In this document: positions 1-12,870 of the stretch, piece after piece
How positions within the stretch are numbered: position 1 is the stretch's first letter
Layout: each line of letters begins with the position of its first letter
Source of the DNA: Oasisia sp. SBJ-2009
Lineage: Eukaryota > Annelida > Polychaeta > Sabellida > Siboglinidae
Length of the DNA: 64,000 nucleotides
Assembly: GCA_964017155.1 (NCBI GenBank)
Contig: OZ024854.1
Location: forward strand, 52,939,978-53,003,977
Reading direction: 5' to 3'
The notes under the pieces: generated by a model
What the model was told of the DNA's origin: nothing
The model's database searches: none
The model's input: only the letters and a program-made list of their open reading frames with translations
Position numbers and translations under genes: made by a program

Positions 1-489
1 CACTCAGGACTACTTGTAGGCCTTCCACTCACAGGATCTCCCAGTCACCGAATTGATGTACTTACTTTATTTTATTATCAATATTTGTTTATTTAGTTGT
101 GCTGCGCCTGTGTCAAAGTCCTCAACCTGATGACGCTAATTTATGTATTATTCATTTTATTTATTTATCTTATACCGGTATGTATACTTTTTAACTATTG
201 TTAGGTCATGTTCAAGATATTAATATGCTGCCAGCAAGTTGTACTTTTATGATACCACAATGCCATAAATTCCTCGGACATTTGTAATGTTACTTGGTAA
301 TAAACAACCTGAATCCGAATTTATGTATAATATCCAAGGCTCCGTTCTGAGGCAAGTTTGCGTAGTGTCACATTTTGACCGCGCCGTTGTGCGCCGTTCC
401 TGATCGCAACGTTCTGAAACAATTGCAGATGTCGCGTTGCGCCACGTGCTAGCAGCTGTCGCCTCGTTGTAGTCCCGCTGTGAAAGTCG
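1..489. other. No gene recognised; flank of minisatellite
   Basis: AT-rich for the first 340 bases, then increasingly GC-rich toward the array. No open frame with a recognisable protein, no RNA gene and no terminal repeat was found. Confidence 0.5.
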
Positions 490-1197
490 GGTTATGCCTC
501 GCTGCCGCCACGCTATAGCGTACGTCGCTGTCGCCACGTTGTGCCTCGTTGTAACTCGCTGCCGCCACGCTATAGCGTACGTCGCTGTCGCCACGTTGTG
601 CCTCGTTGTTACTCGCTGCCGCCACGCCATAGCGTACGTCGCTGCCGCCACGTTGTGCCTCGTTGTTACTCGCTGCCGCCACGCCATAGCGTACGTCGCT
701 GCCGCCACGTTGTGCCTCGTTGTTACTCGCTGCCGCCATGTTATAGCGTACGCCGCTGTCGCCACGTTGTGCCTCGTTGTTACTCGCTGCCGCCACGCTA
801 TAGCGTACGTCGCTGTCGCCACGTTGTGCCTCGTTGTAACTCGCTGCCGCCACGCTATAGCGTACGTCGCTGTCGCCACGTTGTGCCTCGTTGTAACTCG
901 CTGCCGCCACGCCATAGCGTACGTCGCTGCCCCCACGTTGTGCCTCGTTGTTACTCGCTGCCGCCACGCCATAGCGTACGTCGCTGACGCCACGTTGTGC
1001 CTCGTTGTAACTCGCTGCCGCCACGCTATAGCGTACGTCGCTGTCGCCACGTTGTGCCTCGTTGTAACTCGCTGCCGCCACGCTATAGCGTACGTCGCTG
1101 TCGCCACGTTATGCCTCGTTGTAACTCGCTGCCGCCACGCTATAGCGTACGTCGCTGTCGCCACGTTGTGCCTCGTTGTTACTCGCTGCCGCCACGC
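490..1197. repeat. 57-bp GC-rich minisatellite, about 12 copies
   Basis: A 57-base unit repeats in tandem with few substitutions. Each unit contains the palindrome CGCTATAGCG directly followed by TACG, so units carry short self-complementary cores. Because 57 is divisible by 3 and units lack stops in several frames, long repetitive reading frames appear on both strands; these are by-products of the period. Sites that vary are mainly TAT/CAT in the palindrome and single bases in the CGCTGTCGCC part. Confidence 0.93.
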
Positions 1198-1510
1198 AGT
1201 ATAGCGTACCACAACGTATCGTAACGTACCACAACGTAGCAGAAACGCAGCACAACGTAGTACACGCGTTCTGTTCACGTTCTGTAAGGTTTTTGCTATG
1301 TTGTAGCCACGTTGTACTACGTTGTTGCCACGTTCTAATATGTTGGTACCAAGTTGTTGTCACGTTTGGAAAACGCCAGCGAATTTTGAACATGTCCAAA
1401 ATAAAATGTCCAGTTCACGTTTTGTCACGTTTCAGCCACGTTATTCTACGTTTGCTCACGTTGTCACGTATCGCAACGTAGCTAAGCGTGACGGCCAAAA
1501 CGTGACACTA
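1198..1510. repeat. Decayed CACGTT/CAACGTA-rich flank of the 57-bp array
   Basis: After the ordered array, short words such as CACGTT, CAACGTA and ACGTTGT recur irregularly for about 300 bases, as in a decayed or slipped extension of the minisatellite. No coding or RNA feature was seen. The next stretch, 1511-1870, is unique-looking DNA with nothing recognisable. Confidence 0.55.
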
Positions 1511-1869
1511 TGACTTGTTATTATTGTTATCGAAAAATGAATGGGAGTGGCGGATTGACCAATAGGTACTACGGGATTATAGGACGTGCCTAGGACCCAT
1601 GGAAGCCCCAGGCATGTTTTGTAAACTGAATATTATATAAAGACGTGATTTGGCAGTGTTGTCGAATACGTTGAATTGAACTTTGAACTGAATTGACATT
1701 TATTTGGCATATAAAATGTCCCAATATGGCCTATGTTTTTTAACGTTTTGCTAACATCAGGGTCCTACTGAGGCGTTATTACATAATTTACTATAAATAA
1801 ATGATCAGTATTTGTTGTAGGGGCACGGCGAGTGTCGTAGGGGCTACGTATGTAAAAGCATTACGCCGT

Positions 1870-4140
1870 CGCTTGTGTCATCACAAACGACCCTCTTCGG
1901 AATACCGTGTCTGTCGACGAACGATGTCTCGATTGAGTAGAGCCTCTCTACTTCGATGTCACTACGACTGTAGGAACAGCTAGTTCTTACTGTCTCACTC
2001 GAACACATCTACGGCTATGTTCTGAAGTGGTCGCGCAGGGAAAGGACGGCTCGTGGGCTCTGTCTGCGTCGCTCACTGGTTTTCTGGCACATCGAACAAC
2101 CTCTGACCGGCGGCTCGATGTCCGCGGTAAACGGCATCTCCGGCACGATTCATCTCGGGTTGTTTGGTTTTCTCCATTCCGAAGTGTCCGATGTGTACCT
2201 GCTGTAGTATTTCCTCTCGCTGCTGGACTGTGGGGTAACAGGATCCACTCCCTATTGATGACGATGGTTGATGACTCGGTTGGGCTAGCCCCGATTGTAA
2301 TTTGAAGTTCGTCTCGAACACTGCAGTATTCCTGGTCTTCCCGTATGGCAGCATCGACGATCATTGGACAAACCAGAGACGATCGTTCTTACCGAACGCA
2401 GGATATGCATGTCTTCATCAAGTCACATGTCCTGATCTTCTCCATTATGAGGTCACTGTGGGTCAGAATCTCATGTACCCGAACACCATGTTCCTTGTTA
2501 TCCCTTGGAAGCTGAGGATCGTACGTCTTTCTGGAAGGTGTGGGCAAAGTGTCTGCCGATGGAATCTGTATCCCTGGCACGTAGGTTATCGTCACGTTGT
2601 ACTTCTGGAGTCTAGGCAGTCTCTATTTGCGCGTAATTCTGCTCCGCGCTGGCCATACATCACGATGCATACGAAACTGGTCATCGCTCCTATTGCAAGG
2701 CTGCTCCAAGACATTTCTGTGAAACACCGCAATGTAGGCCGACGTCTTTCTGGGGGCTGAAGTAGGTGAAAACAGCACTTGGTTGCTTGCGTTCTCTTAC
2801 TTGGTCAGGTCTTAGTGCAGCGGTGATGTCCGACAGGTCGTAAACCATTCCCTGGATAGTATGTGTCCCAAAGCACGTGACTTTGTTGGTCCGGGAGCCG
2901 CACTTATCCGGATTAAGCATCATCGTTGCAACAGGGGTCGCTGCGGCTGATTACACCAGTACCAGCTTTCACTACCCCTGGCACATCCCTTTGATAAACT
3001 CCTCTTTTAACGTCAGCCAACGAAGTCGCTCGCGAGTGTAGTCGGCCTATACTACGGCCATGTGATATAAACTGGGATGATATTTCAGCTACACGCTGCA
3101 TCCTCGCAATCCCGGGGTCGTGATGCTACGGTGCTGCACTCCTGACTGATCGTCTCCGAAAACCTTGGGAGTGACATATAAAATTATAGCAACTGAATTC
3201 GCCAGTCGCCACTGCGTCAGCCGTGGGAGCAGCACACATACCCGCGCCCCAATTTGAAGACGAATACGCGACTGGTGGGAATCCCAATATAATGACACAT
3301 TCACTCCATAAACAGTGCAGGTAACACGAGCGGCGCGTGGCTGAAATCGCCCAACATTATATTACAATGGTCGGAGGCCGACCACACTCCTAGTGGGCGA
3401 TTTCATTGGCTGACGTTAAACGAGTTTATGAAAGGGATGTGACGGGGTAGAGAAGAGCTGGTACTGACGCAGTCAACTGCAGCAACTCGTGGCGCGCGAG
3501 GATCGTTACATGCAATGTAATTAGGATGCGAATGGGTCATTATATTGGGATTCCCAATCAGTCGTGTATCCGTCTTCAAATTTGCGCGGTTCTCACGGCT
3601 GACGCTGTAGCGACTGGCGATGTATATGTTTTAGTTCCGACTCAACTCACGTCCCGGTTTGCAGAGATGATCAGTATTGTAACGCAGCACAACAAACCGA
3701 GGGCACGGCATGGGGATGGGATTACGTATGATCTATCGTTCTGTGCAACATATGCAGCTTTGCTGTCCTCAACAGTTGGACAAGACCTTGTTGAGGTTAC
3801 GAGGATCTCAGCAGATGCGTAAAGATCCATTCATGGGGTTCATCCATTCGGCTGGTTCATCATTGCCAACTTATTCTTCTTTGTCTAGCTCGGCTTTCAG
3901 TTGGTTCCGTAAAGCTAACGATACACGCCTGACTGCGTGTATCACGGGACACCTTCCGCATCGAGTAAGTCTGCGGAAATTGCCTAAGTCGTTGGAATAG
4001 CTCCGGGTACTTCTCAAGGATGTATCGTTTGATTCGGGTCGGCTTCGAGCGTGTGGTGCGACTCTCGGCAAAGTTGACAAATAGAAAGCACACTATGCTC
4101 AGCTCCAGTGTCCACCATGCATTTCATTGGGATGTTGTCA
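1870..4140 (-). pseudogene. Decayed Ty3/gypsy-type retrotransposon pol
   Basis: Reading the minus strand from high to low coordinates, fragments appear in normal gypsy pol order. There is a retropepsin-like motif with DTGA at 4112-4101. Next comes the reverse transcriptase N-terminal part (3' of 4090 to about 3780, with HAVRRVSLALRNQLKAELDK and then a NGSLRI-like motif). Then follow LNPDKC and the RT-RNase H linker (about 2920-2690), the end of RNase H with TYVPG and ADTL (about 2595-2530), the integrase zinc-binding region (HIGHFGMEKTK, about 2250) and an integrase core scrap with RHGIP (about 1920-1880). Frames change and stops occur repeatedly, so it is inactive. No LTRs were identified. 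The region between the two RT halves (about 2950-3710) holds inserted or rearranged DNA. Confidence 0.85.
2958..3710. repeat. Permuted inverted repeats inside the gypsy remnant
   Basis: Segment 2958-3060 matches 3370-3475 in inverted orientation. Segment 3090-3310 matches about 3530-3710, also inverted. The matching includes a shared stretch around TCATTATATTGGGATTCCCA at both B copies. The order A, B, A-inverted, B-inverted is not a simple palindrome: one copy is permuted relative to the other. It may be the trace of a tandem element that was partly inverted, or of two insertions. Identity is roughly 70-85 per cent by eye. Confidence 0.7.
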
Positions 4141-4384
4141 CGCCCAACGTGGAGACTCAGTGCATATCGACGGACCTATCCGGTGTGGATCACCCAGGTG
4201 ATTGTCTGAGCTCTAAGTCACAAACTTACAATTCCACGTGATCTCTGATAACCAAGTTAAAAGAGAACGTCGCGTCATGCCGACCATCATGCACTGAAGT
4301 AACTACAGACCAGGGGCCAATAAGAATGTACTTAAATCTAAGATCCAATGTAAAATCTCATCATCTTTGTAAACGCCGCTTACG

Positions 4385-5755
4385 CATACATACACTATGT
4401 TATAAAATAAAGTCACTTGCATTCCTCTAACGAAGAAAAGTCACAAAAGCAACTCGATCGCAGATCCCGACGGCAACTCAGGCTCTTCGGTTACCGTAAC
4501 ATCGTTAGCTTTACACAAAATAACGTTAGGCGGCGCGGTGGTGCGCGCGAATATTTATAAACTTTATTTACTGCATTCGCACCCGCGAAATAGTTTAATT
4601 AATCAAGTATTATAGTAATAACTTATTATTATCATTACCAAGATCTTCAGAAAATGCTAAGTTTTCTTATAATATAATTATAATATTTTATTTCATATAG
4701 CGCCAAATCCATAATTGTTTGTGGCGCTTCACAATTTGATGTTATTAAAATATATGCAATAAGAAGAATGCTTCCGACAGGTAATATTAAATAAATGCAT
4801 GTGTTTGTATAATTAACTAACATTGTCTATTACCCAGGTAGTCATAAAAGAGGTATGGAAATTACGTGTTGTTCGATGATGTCACATTGTTTATTTTAAG
4901 AATATTTCTATAAACATCCCGCGTGTACTGCAAGCATATAATAAATAAACGATGTTTTTAACAATGATAATGAAACAATAACATATTATTATTTTTAAAT
5001 GCTCCAAAACATTCTTTTTCTACTACCATATATTTCCCATATTATATTCATATTCTGCTTAAATTTCAGTGAATTATTTTCCCGATAATTAATAGTGTCT
5101 TGTCAAAAAATATTATTATTACATATCTGGTGGTAGAAATATAATTCATAAGTAGAAAAATATATAGCTTCAATATTTTCTTATGCATAATGTGTCTATG
5201 TGCTGAATGACAATTATTTATTTATTATTTATTACATTTACATTAATTTATCACTATTGTTGTTATGGAATTTGTATGGGTTCTTTTCAATACTGATAGG
5301 TCACTTAGTTAATTATATAGTCACACATATTTTCATTATTTATTTTGAAATATTATCTGTGGGTAGTATTCTTCTTATTGTATTTTTAATAGCAGCATGT
5401 TGTGAAGCGCCACAACCAATTATGGATGTGACGCTATATAAATAAAATATTATTATCTTATAATTAAACTTATACTTTCCTGCAAATCATAGTGATGATA
5501 ATAATTAATTATTACTATATTATTTACCATTAATTAAACTATTTTGCACGTGCAAATGCAGTAAGTAAAGTTTATAAATATTCGCGCACACAAACGTGCC
5601 GTCTAATGGCATTTTGTGTAAGGCTAATTTATTTTAGCGATTTTACGGTACCGGGCAGCGGCAGACGAAATTACCGTCGACATCTGCCCGTTTGTTTTAT
5701 GGATTTGATTTTCTTCGTTAGAGGAATGCAAGTGATTTTATATTATAACGTAGTG
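4385..5755. mobile_element. Large foldback (long inverted repeat) element, about 1.37 kb
   Basis: The left half (4385-5065) and right half (5080-5755) are imperfect reverse complements almost to the centre near 5070. Anchors that pair include the outer ends (CTAACGAAGAAAA at 4427-4439 against its complement near 5711-5723), the GCGCGAATATTTATAAACTT block near 4546 against its complement near 5580, and the TTGTGGCGCTTCACAA block near 4720 against its complement near 5402. No coding capacity was found. It is best read as a non-autonomous foldback DNA transposon. Target duplications are not clear. Confidence 0.8.
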
Positions 5756-5756
5756 T

Positions 5757-5910
5757 ATGCATATGTATAAGATAAGTGAGAAGTTTGGCGGCTGTTGGTG
5801 GTCCTTTTCATGGTTAGGTCAATCCAACCCGGTCGCCTGGCATTCGCGCTGTGTCTGTGACTGTCCCAACGAATCCACTGGACCACTGTTTCAGTTCTGG
5901 TCAATTCAAT
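5757..5910 (+). repeat. Dispersed repeat, copy 1
   Basis: About 150 bases beginning with a GTATAAGATAAGTGAGAAG-like end and running through GGCTGTTGGTGGTCCTTTTC to CACTGGACCACTGTTTCAG. The same sequence occurs in the opposite orientation at 19905-20052 inside intron 1 of HSP90B1. It abuts the right end of the foldback element, and the shared sequence (ACGTAGTGTATG-like) runs slightly into the foldback terminus. Confidence 0.8.
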
Positions 5911-6912
5911 GTGTAACAAAAAGACAGCTTACTGATACGGTCTTTCACTGTACTGTTGCTAAACCTTATGAGGAACCGTGTGGCATATTGCTGTCGCGAT
6001 TTCATTGTAAACCGACGTAAGGCACTTTTAGCGAACCGCTTGGCTCTGTTATGATAGCTGAACCAACAGTGATGTATTACTTTTCCAAAATGCTGGGTTA
6101 TGATTGGTTGCAAGGACCAAGATGGGCCGGTTCATGGCGTCGGTGATTTAGCTAGATTTTCCCACTTTAAGAGGAAACCACTAATGTGAAAAATTGGATT
6201 GTAGATGCAAATGATTAGGTTGTGTAAACTCTTAGGTGCATAACACCAAACTGTTGCCTTTTTAAGTTTGTTAGGAAATAATTACTCGATCATACAAATA
6301 ATTTGTTGATCTAAGGTATATTCTTGTATTTGCACAGAAATGTTTTAATAATGCAACCTTATCGTCATGGCAGCAACAAATGCCAAAAGATGTTTGAAAT
6401 AAAATTATCATTTAAAATATACCGCGGCTCACCAAATCGTGGTCACATATATTTAAATGGCATTCTTACATTTTGGCAATGGTTGTTCTAACATTTCTGC
6501 CCCTTCAAGGTGTGCCGAATGCCAGTGCACCAGGAACAATGATAAATGTGTCTCTTTTATTGTCGACTCACCATATATTTCCAATGTCACCTTAAAATTT
6601 GTATTTGGCTGATCTTTCATCCAGTATAATAGTTTTGAAGATACAACTTAATTAAACAATTTGCAGTTTAACACTAAATATTATTCAGTATAACAACTGT
6701 AAAAACAAAGAACCAGGACTTTCTAGTTAGTACGTGCACACACATCATTCTCATGCAACATCAGTTAAAAATACAAACGGACACCTAAACTGGCCATAAA
6801 TGTCAGCAAATGAAATTCATCAGGCAGTTAGTATAAATGACTTATTCATTCCGTTTCCATCTTTTCAAACAGAATATCAGAGACAATTAACACATTGTAA
6901 AAACAAACATAT
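5911..6912. other. No gene recognised, downstream of HSP90B1
   Basis: AT-rich sequence beyond the proposed polyadenylation site of HSP90B1. No protein family, RNA or further repeat copy was recognised. Confidence 0.5.
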
Positions 6913-6918
6913 TTTATT
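6913..6918 (-). terminator. Candidate polyadenylation signal of HSP90B1 (AATAAA)
   Basis: On the minus strand the sequence reads GAGAATAAAATATG about 600 bases past the KDEL stop. It is the most plausible signal ending the 3' UTR that spans roughly 7510-6900. Other AT-rich hexamers lie nearby, so the exact end is an inference. Confidence 0.45.
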
Positions 6919-7510
6919 CTCAAAATGGCAGCATCAAATATAAAGTTCAATGACTGTTCTTAACTAGAGGATGAAACTACATTTTATTTTTAGAATCAAT
7001 ATCGAGGATTCACTATATTTTTTAGTCGTCGGCAAGTAGTTTGTGGTAGAAGCAAACATTCACACCCTTTGGTGGCTAGTAATGTACAGAATAGCTTTGG
7101 TTTAAACGTAATGTAATGTATTATTTCACTGTAAACAACTGTAATCTATATGTAAACTCAGCACACAGTTCAATATCACGTCAACAGATACCATGCTTCA
7201 CACAAGTGACACAACTAAAGGAATGCTCGCAGATAAAAACTTAAATTAACATCTAGTACAAACAATACCCTTTCCCTGCCCAACAGGCATGTTTCCATTG
7301 ATAGATTCACAACTTAACAAAAACTGCTTATCTCTACAGAAACCCATCTTCAGTATCGCATAGTTAGAATTCCACGAACTCTTCTCAAGAAGAGCTGATT
7401 CTATGGCAGGTAGGCGGCGGGTGACAAACTATTCGTGATCAGACAGCAGACTATGATTGCAATGGCGATGCGAATGATGACTGGGGGGTCCCTTCCACTG
7501 GGGGTGCGCT

Positions 7511-7537
7511 CTACAATTCATCTTTCTTTTCCGTTTC
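7511..7537 (-). CDS. HSP90B1: HSP90B1 exon 16: ER-retention KDEL and stop
   Basis: Acceptor TCTGTTTGCAG, then ETEKKDEL and TAG. The C-terminal KDEL shows retention in the ER lumen and separates this gene from cytosolic HSP90, which ends in MEEVD. Confidence 0.95.
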   Translation of the reverse strand, partial: ETEKKDEL

Positions 7538-10500
7538 CTGCAAACAGAGCATCGAGAACAAGTCCGTCAATACCAGTACTGCCATCTGCTGCACCCGACC
7601 CCTTCTCCCTATGACCTTGCCAACTCGTGTGTTGTATCATATATGTCTTGTCCTCAGTGTCCGCATCCTTGCAAATTCCAGCATGAGATCAACTTCACCC
7701 AGTGGGGATATGCAAATATATATTTCCCGACTGAATGAACGGCCAATTTTTTCTTTTATGAGTTAGTATTCTAGGGGACCACACATCATTCTACCAGTAA
7801 ATCAGTGACCAAAATGAGCACACAACTTGCTCAAACAGGCACTGGGGAAACATGCATGAACATTGTTAGTCAGAATGATGCACACACATGCCAATATTTG
7901 GAATGCTTAATGAATTTTTGTGTTTGGATTTCAATTGTATACCACAATTCAACCTTTATAGCAACATTTGCTGGACAATACCTATCAATGGATGCATTCA
8001 CAAATTGTAAAATTCCCATTCATTTACAGCTTGGCACATCAGTTTTCAGCTGATCAAACAGCAGTATTTTAAAACAGAATGGCCTTGCAAATATTGTTGG
8101 TATGACAGTTTAGCTGAGAACGAAGAATGGCTCTGGTGGCACACACGGATGGCAAGGTCAAAATGGAAGCAGCTGGTTGGGGGGTCAGTTCAAAAGCAAT
8201 TAATATCACAACACACAGTAACTGTCGCCACAAACACAACAAACCTATCATGCATGCATTCCACCATATCTTCAGCAACCTAATCATTACTTGTATACTG
8301 TAATTTAGAACATTTTATTACCAATTACAGAAGAGTAACTGTGTATACATTGAAAGATACAAACCTTCTCCGGTGCCTCCTCCTCTGGTACTGCTGCGGC
8401 CTCAGCCTGATCTTTATCTTCTGATGGTTTCTCTGTATCATCGTCCTCCTCTTGCTCTGGCTCAGCTTCTGCTTCATCAGACGTTGCTTCAGTCTCGTCC
8501 TCATCTTCAGGCTCATCCTCAATCTACAGTTGAAACAATAACCTTTAAGGCTGTGCCAGGTGATGTGGCAGTAGCTACGTGAAAGTGAAGCCTCTTATCA
8601 ATCTGTCTGACTTTCACAACATCACAACTTGACAAGACTATAACTAAGATTAAGACAAGATATTCATTAGCTTGAAAATGTTCATTAACCATTTTCTTAT
8701 AATACAAGATAATTCACACTAAGCACAACCTGTTGCTATGTATTACAAGCAATGAACGGATAACAGTAGAAATGTATACATTATTTCTCTTCTTGTTGCT
8801 CATTACAAAAACTGTAAACATTTCCACTGGATAACAAGCAATATGTCTGAATGACTTACTGGTGGAAATGCATACACATTGTTAAGTTTACAAAGAGGAG
8901 CATGTGTTTCCAAAGGGACGAACCTTTTCATCGAGTGATATGTCCATACTGAGTCGCAGCATTCTCTCAATGCGACCAGCAAATGCCGCAGTGTCTTTAA
9001 CAAGGAAGTTAGAGCGCAGTGTGGCTGTCTCAAACAACACCATGGCAAGATCTTTCGTTGTTTGTTCCTCCTTGCTTATCTCAACACGGCGTTTCAGTTC
9101 CTTCACAAGTGGGTGGCGTGGATTCAATTCGAGGATCTTTTTCTGTGTTCCATAGTACCTATGATACACATGTTACATGTCAAGTTACTCCAGTGTTATC
9201 TAGTTGGTATCAAGTCAAGAAAACCATACTAATTCTAATAGAATAGCCTGACAAACAGAATAGGGCCTGTAAGTCTCGCGCGAGATAAAACGAGGCTGGG
9301 GACAATTGGGGGCAGGAAGTCCATATTCTCCATGTTAACGTATAGGACTTCGTTTTGTTTTTGGTTGTAATAATCGAACGGTTCCAGTCTAACTATTTCA
9401 GTTACACTGTCCGAAGGATTATTACAAGCAGAAGCAGTGGAACACTTTGCCGGTGACAATGCTCACGGAAACCATGAATTTTAATCGATTGTTATGGTGG
9501 TTGCCATGGCATCGCCGGCTTGTACTTGTGTTCGACGATCTTGACTAATCATGAAAAGTGCCATTTTTCACGCAATACAACCTGTTTGGGGCACACGTAT
9601 ACATGTGTTATGATTATGTGCATTTAGACAACTTGTCATATATAAGTGCTTATCAAAACCACAACGTACAGCTATGTAAAATGCAAAACCCGTAAAAAAA
9701 CCCACATACGGCTTAAATTTGTGGGGAGTGTATTATCTGCACTACATAAATCGCTGTCTATGGTAGTGTGGAAAACTCAATATTAAATCAGACATTTAAG
9801 ATAAGAAAGGTATAACACAAGATATTTATGTCCTGATTTTCCTAATATTCATCAGTCGGAAGTTACAACTGTCATCCATCGAATATTATTCTAATGACCA
9901 CTCCCCAAATCAGCTCCAATCGCACGGAGACTCGCCATGTATCGTAACCCACTTACGGGCGTAACCCACTTACGGGCCCTATATATGCCAGTAAAACAAG
10001 ATAATTTTTTTTTGTTATAAAGTCATTGTTATCATATAGCAGATTACACACTCACTGGCTATTGGGGTCATTGGCCTTCTGGTAGGTCTGAGCTCGCATG
10101 ATGCGTTCCATGTTTCCAGACCAGCCGTATGTGTTGGCCACCAGGGCACATGGCGAGGTGGTGAGTCGCTGCGACACTGTTGCCTTCTCAATCTGAACAG
10201 CAAATACAGATTTGTCAAATACATTCTTATTAGTGGAATCCAATTCTGAATTTTAAAAATGTGCCAAGAGGCTCTGAATCCTTTGAACTGTAGTGAGTTT
10301 GTAATTATGAATGAAATGTGTTTTGGTGTATCATTGTCAATATCATGTCAGATTTGACAAAAGCTACATTTTCTTGCATACATAACAAAGATGTTCAACA
10401 AGGTACATACAACAGTAGCTAATGAAAACAAATGACTAGACCTACCACATCCTTCAGGGCATCATCCTTCAGCCAGGTAATGAGTGGCTCGTATTCCTTA

Positions 10501-12833
10501 GTCAGTGCCTCCATGCGTTCCTTTGACTTCTCAGAGTCGTCAATCTTGAGTCCATCCTTGGCAACGTTCTGGAACTTTTTGCTGTCAAACTCTGGCAGAG
10601 ACTGTATGCAGTACTCATCCACAGGCTCGACCAGGTACAGCACTTCATAGCCCTTCTTGAGCAAACGCTCAACAAAAGGTGATTTCTCAACCTCTGTGCG
10701 TGAAGATCCAGCCATGAAGTAGATTGCATCCTGCTTGTCTTTCATACGCTCCACATATTCAGCCAGTGATGTGTATTCCGTGTCAGAGTTGGAAGAGTAA
10801 AAGCGCAGCAGCTTGGCGAGACGAGTGCGGTTTGAGTGATCCTCAATTACACCCAGTTTGATGCTGCAATGGTCATACGAAACAGACTTCAGTGGTATTA
10901 GATAAAGTTCAGGCTATTGCCACTTACCCTGGACTAAAATACAAGATGTGAGGACATACTTAGCCTACTTAAAAGTACTTAATCTGCCAGATTTAAGATA
11001 ACTAAGTACACTAAATAAATAACAAACATTTGTAATATTGTCAACCGGGCACTGTTGATGCTTGATAATTTTTTTTGAATCTGTTAAAGTCAAAACTGTG
11101 AGCAGGACCAGTATAATTTGTCACTGCTACATAGCAAATGGTACTAGAGTTCATTAGTAATAACTACCTATCCTGTATGGTTAATTGTTTCTCTATCTAA
11201 TCACAATTGAATAATAAAAAGGAAAAAAATTATGTTGTAGCTGCCACTTGTAGCATTCCAGAACATTAGTATTTCATATGACTGATAGCAACACATTAAT
11301 TAAAGTATTGTAGTTGACCAATAGAACAGGGTCACAAACAACGCTCACTTTGTACTGTACTCCTTCCAGAACTTCTCATAGTCGTCCTTGCTGATCTTCT
11401 TAAACATGTCGAGGGTCTTCCTCACTAGTTTTTTCTTGATTACCTTCAGTAGTTTGTGTTGCTGCAGCGTCTCACGGGAAACGTTCAGTGGCAAATCATC
11501 AGAGTCAACCTGTTAACAACAACATGGTCTTACAGCTCAATCCACAAGAAATTACTCAATTTCCAGCTTTTAATTCCACTGGCATAGGCACCAAACAACA
11601 GGTTAGTCTTTTTTTGAAAGACGGGTAATTTAGTTCACCCTACATTACCCAAGTTTCAACGGAGTGACCAGCACCAAGATTTCAAACACGGTTCCTCTGG
11701 CGGACCATCTAGAACTGTTGGTCACCTAATTTATCCCATTTTATCCAGAATACGATTCTAGTTGTAGTTTGCACTTGGCATGGCTTCCCCGCACATTTGG
11801 AATCCCATTGGCTGGTTAACACAGAATGACGTCAGTATATCGGGATCACTACGAAACCCATATTTTAACCAATCAATGCTGTTCTTTGGGTATTTTGAAG
11901 GATAACTCCGCTAATTTACTTCATACAGGTGATGACAAAAAGGCAGACAAGTGGATAGACGATATAAGATGGACAGTCATGGTATTTGATGCAACATTTG
12001 TCCGTGACATACTCTGAAGCCATCAAAGTGGGGTCAACCGACAACGGCATCCATTTTCGCCCACCTTGCACCACGCCGTATTTTTGGCACCAACAAGGTT
12101 AAGATTTTGGTTTAAAAAAAGAGCCACAAAATGATACTCGTTGACAGAAATTATTTCACAAATTTGCATCATTCCACTCAGCAGCGCCACATGTTGGGGA
12201 TTCAATCGACTAACATGGGGGTATCAATTTTTTACATAATGAGATTACGAGTTTGTCGATGCAACTTGAGTTTATTTTATCTATTAGAAATAATAATAAA
12301 GTTACGTCCATTTTAAAGGAATGCCTGTCTTTTTGCTCATAATGCTGACAGATTGATTTGAGGAAATGATCAGGAACTGGCTGCAACTCGTCTGCACTAG
12401 CTTCAGGATAAAGTGGGTTATACAAATGTAACACAGAAATAAAACAAGTTAACCATTCTCATAAAATTATATAAAAATTATATTAATTCAATATAACACA
12501 AATTGGTACTTACAAGTCCACGAACAAAGTTCAGGTACTTGGGCATCATCTCCTCAAAATTATCAGTGATGAAGACACGACGCACATACATCTTGATGGA
12601 GTCAATCTTCTTGCCGTAGTTTTGAAACGTGTCAGAAGGTGCCGTCTTAGGCACAAACAACATTGACTTGAATGTCACCTCGCCCTCAGCAGTGAAGTGG
12701 ATCCTGGTCATTGGGTCTTCTGTGTCCTTGCAGAAACTCTTGTAGAATGAATTGTATTCGTCATCAGTGATCTCTGCCGGCCTGCAAATGTCACCGGCTG
12801 CTGTATAAATTCTTTATATACACATTATATATA

Positions 12834-12870
<37 letters not shown>

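Noticed and set aside
247..1278. Long repetitive frames over the 57-bp array
   Set aside because: Open in several frames on both strands because the period is a multiple of 3.
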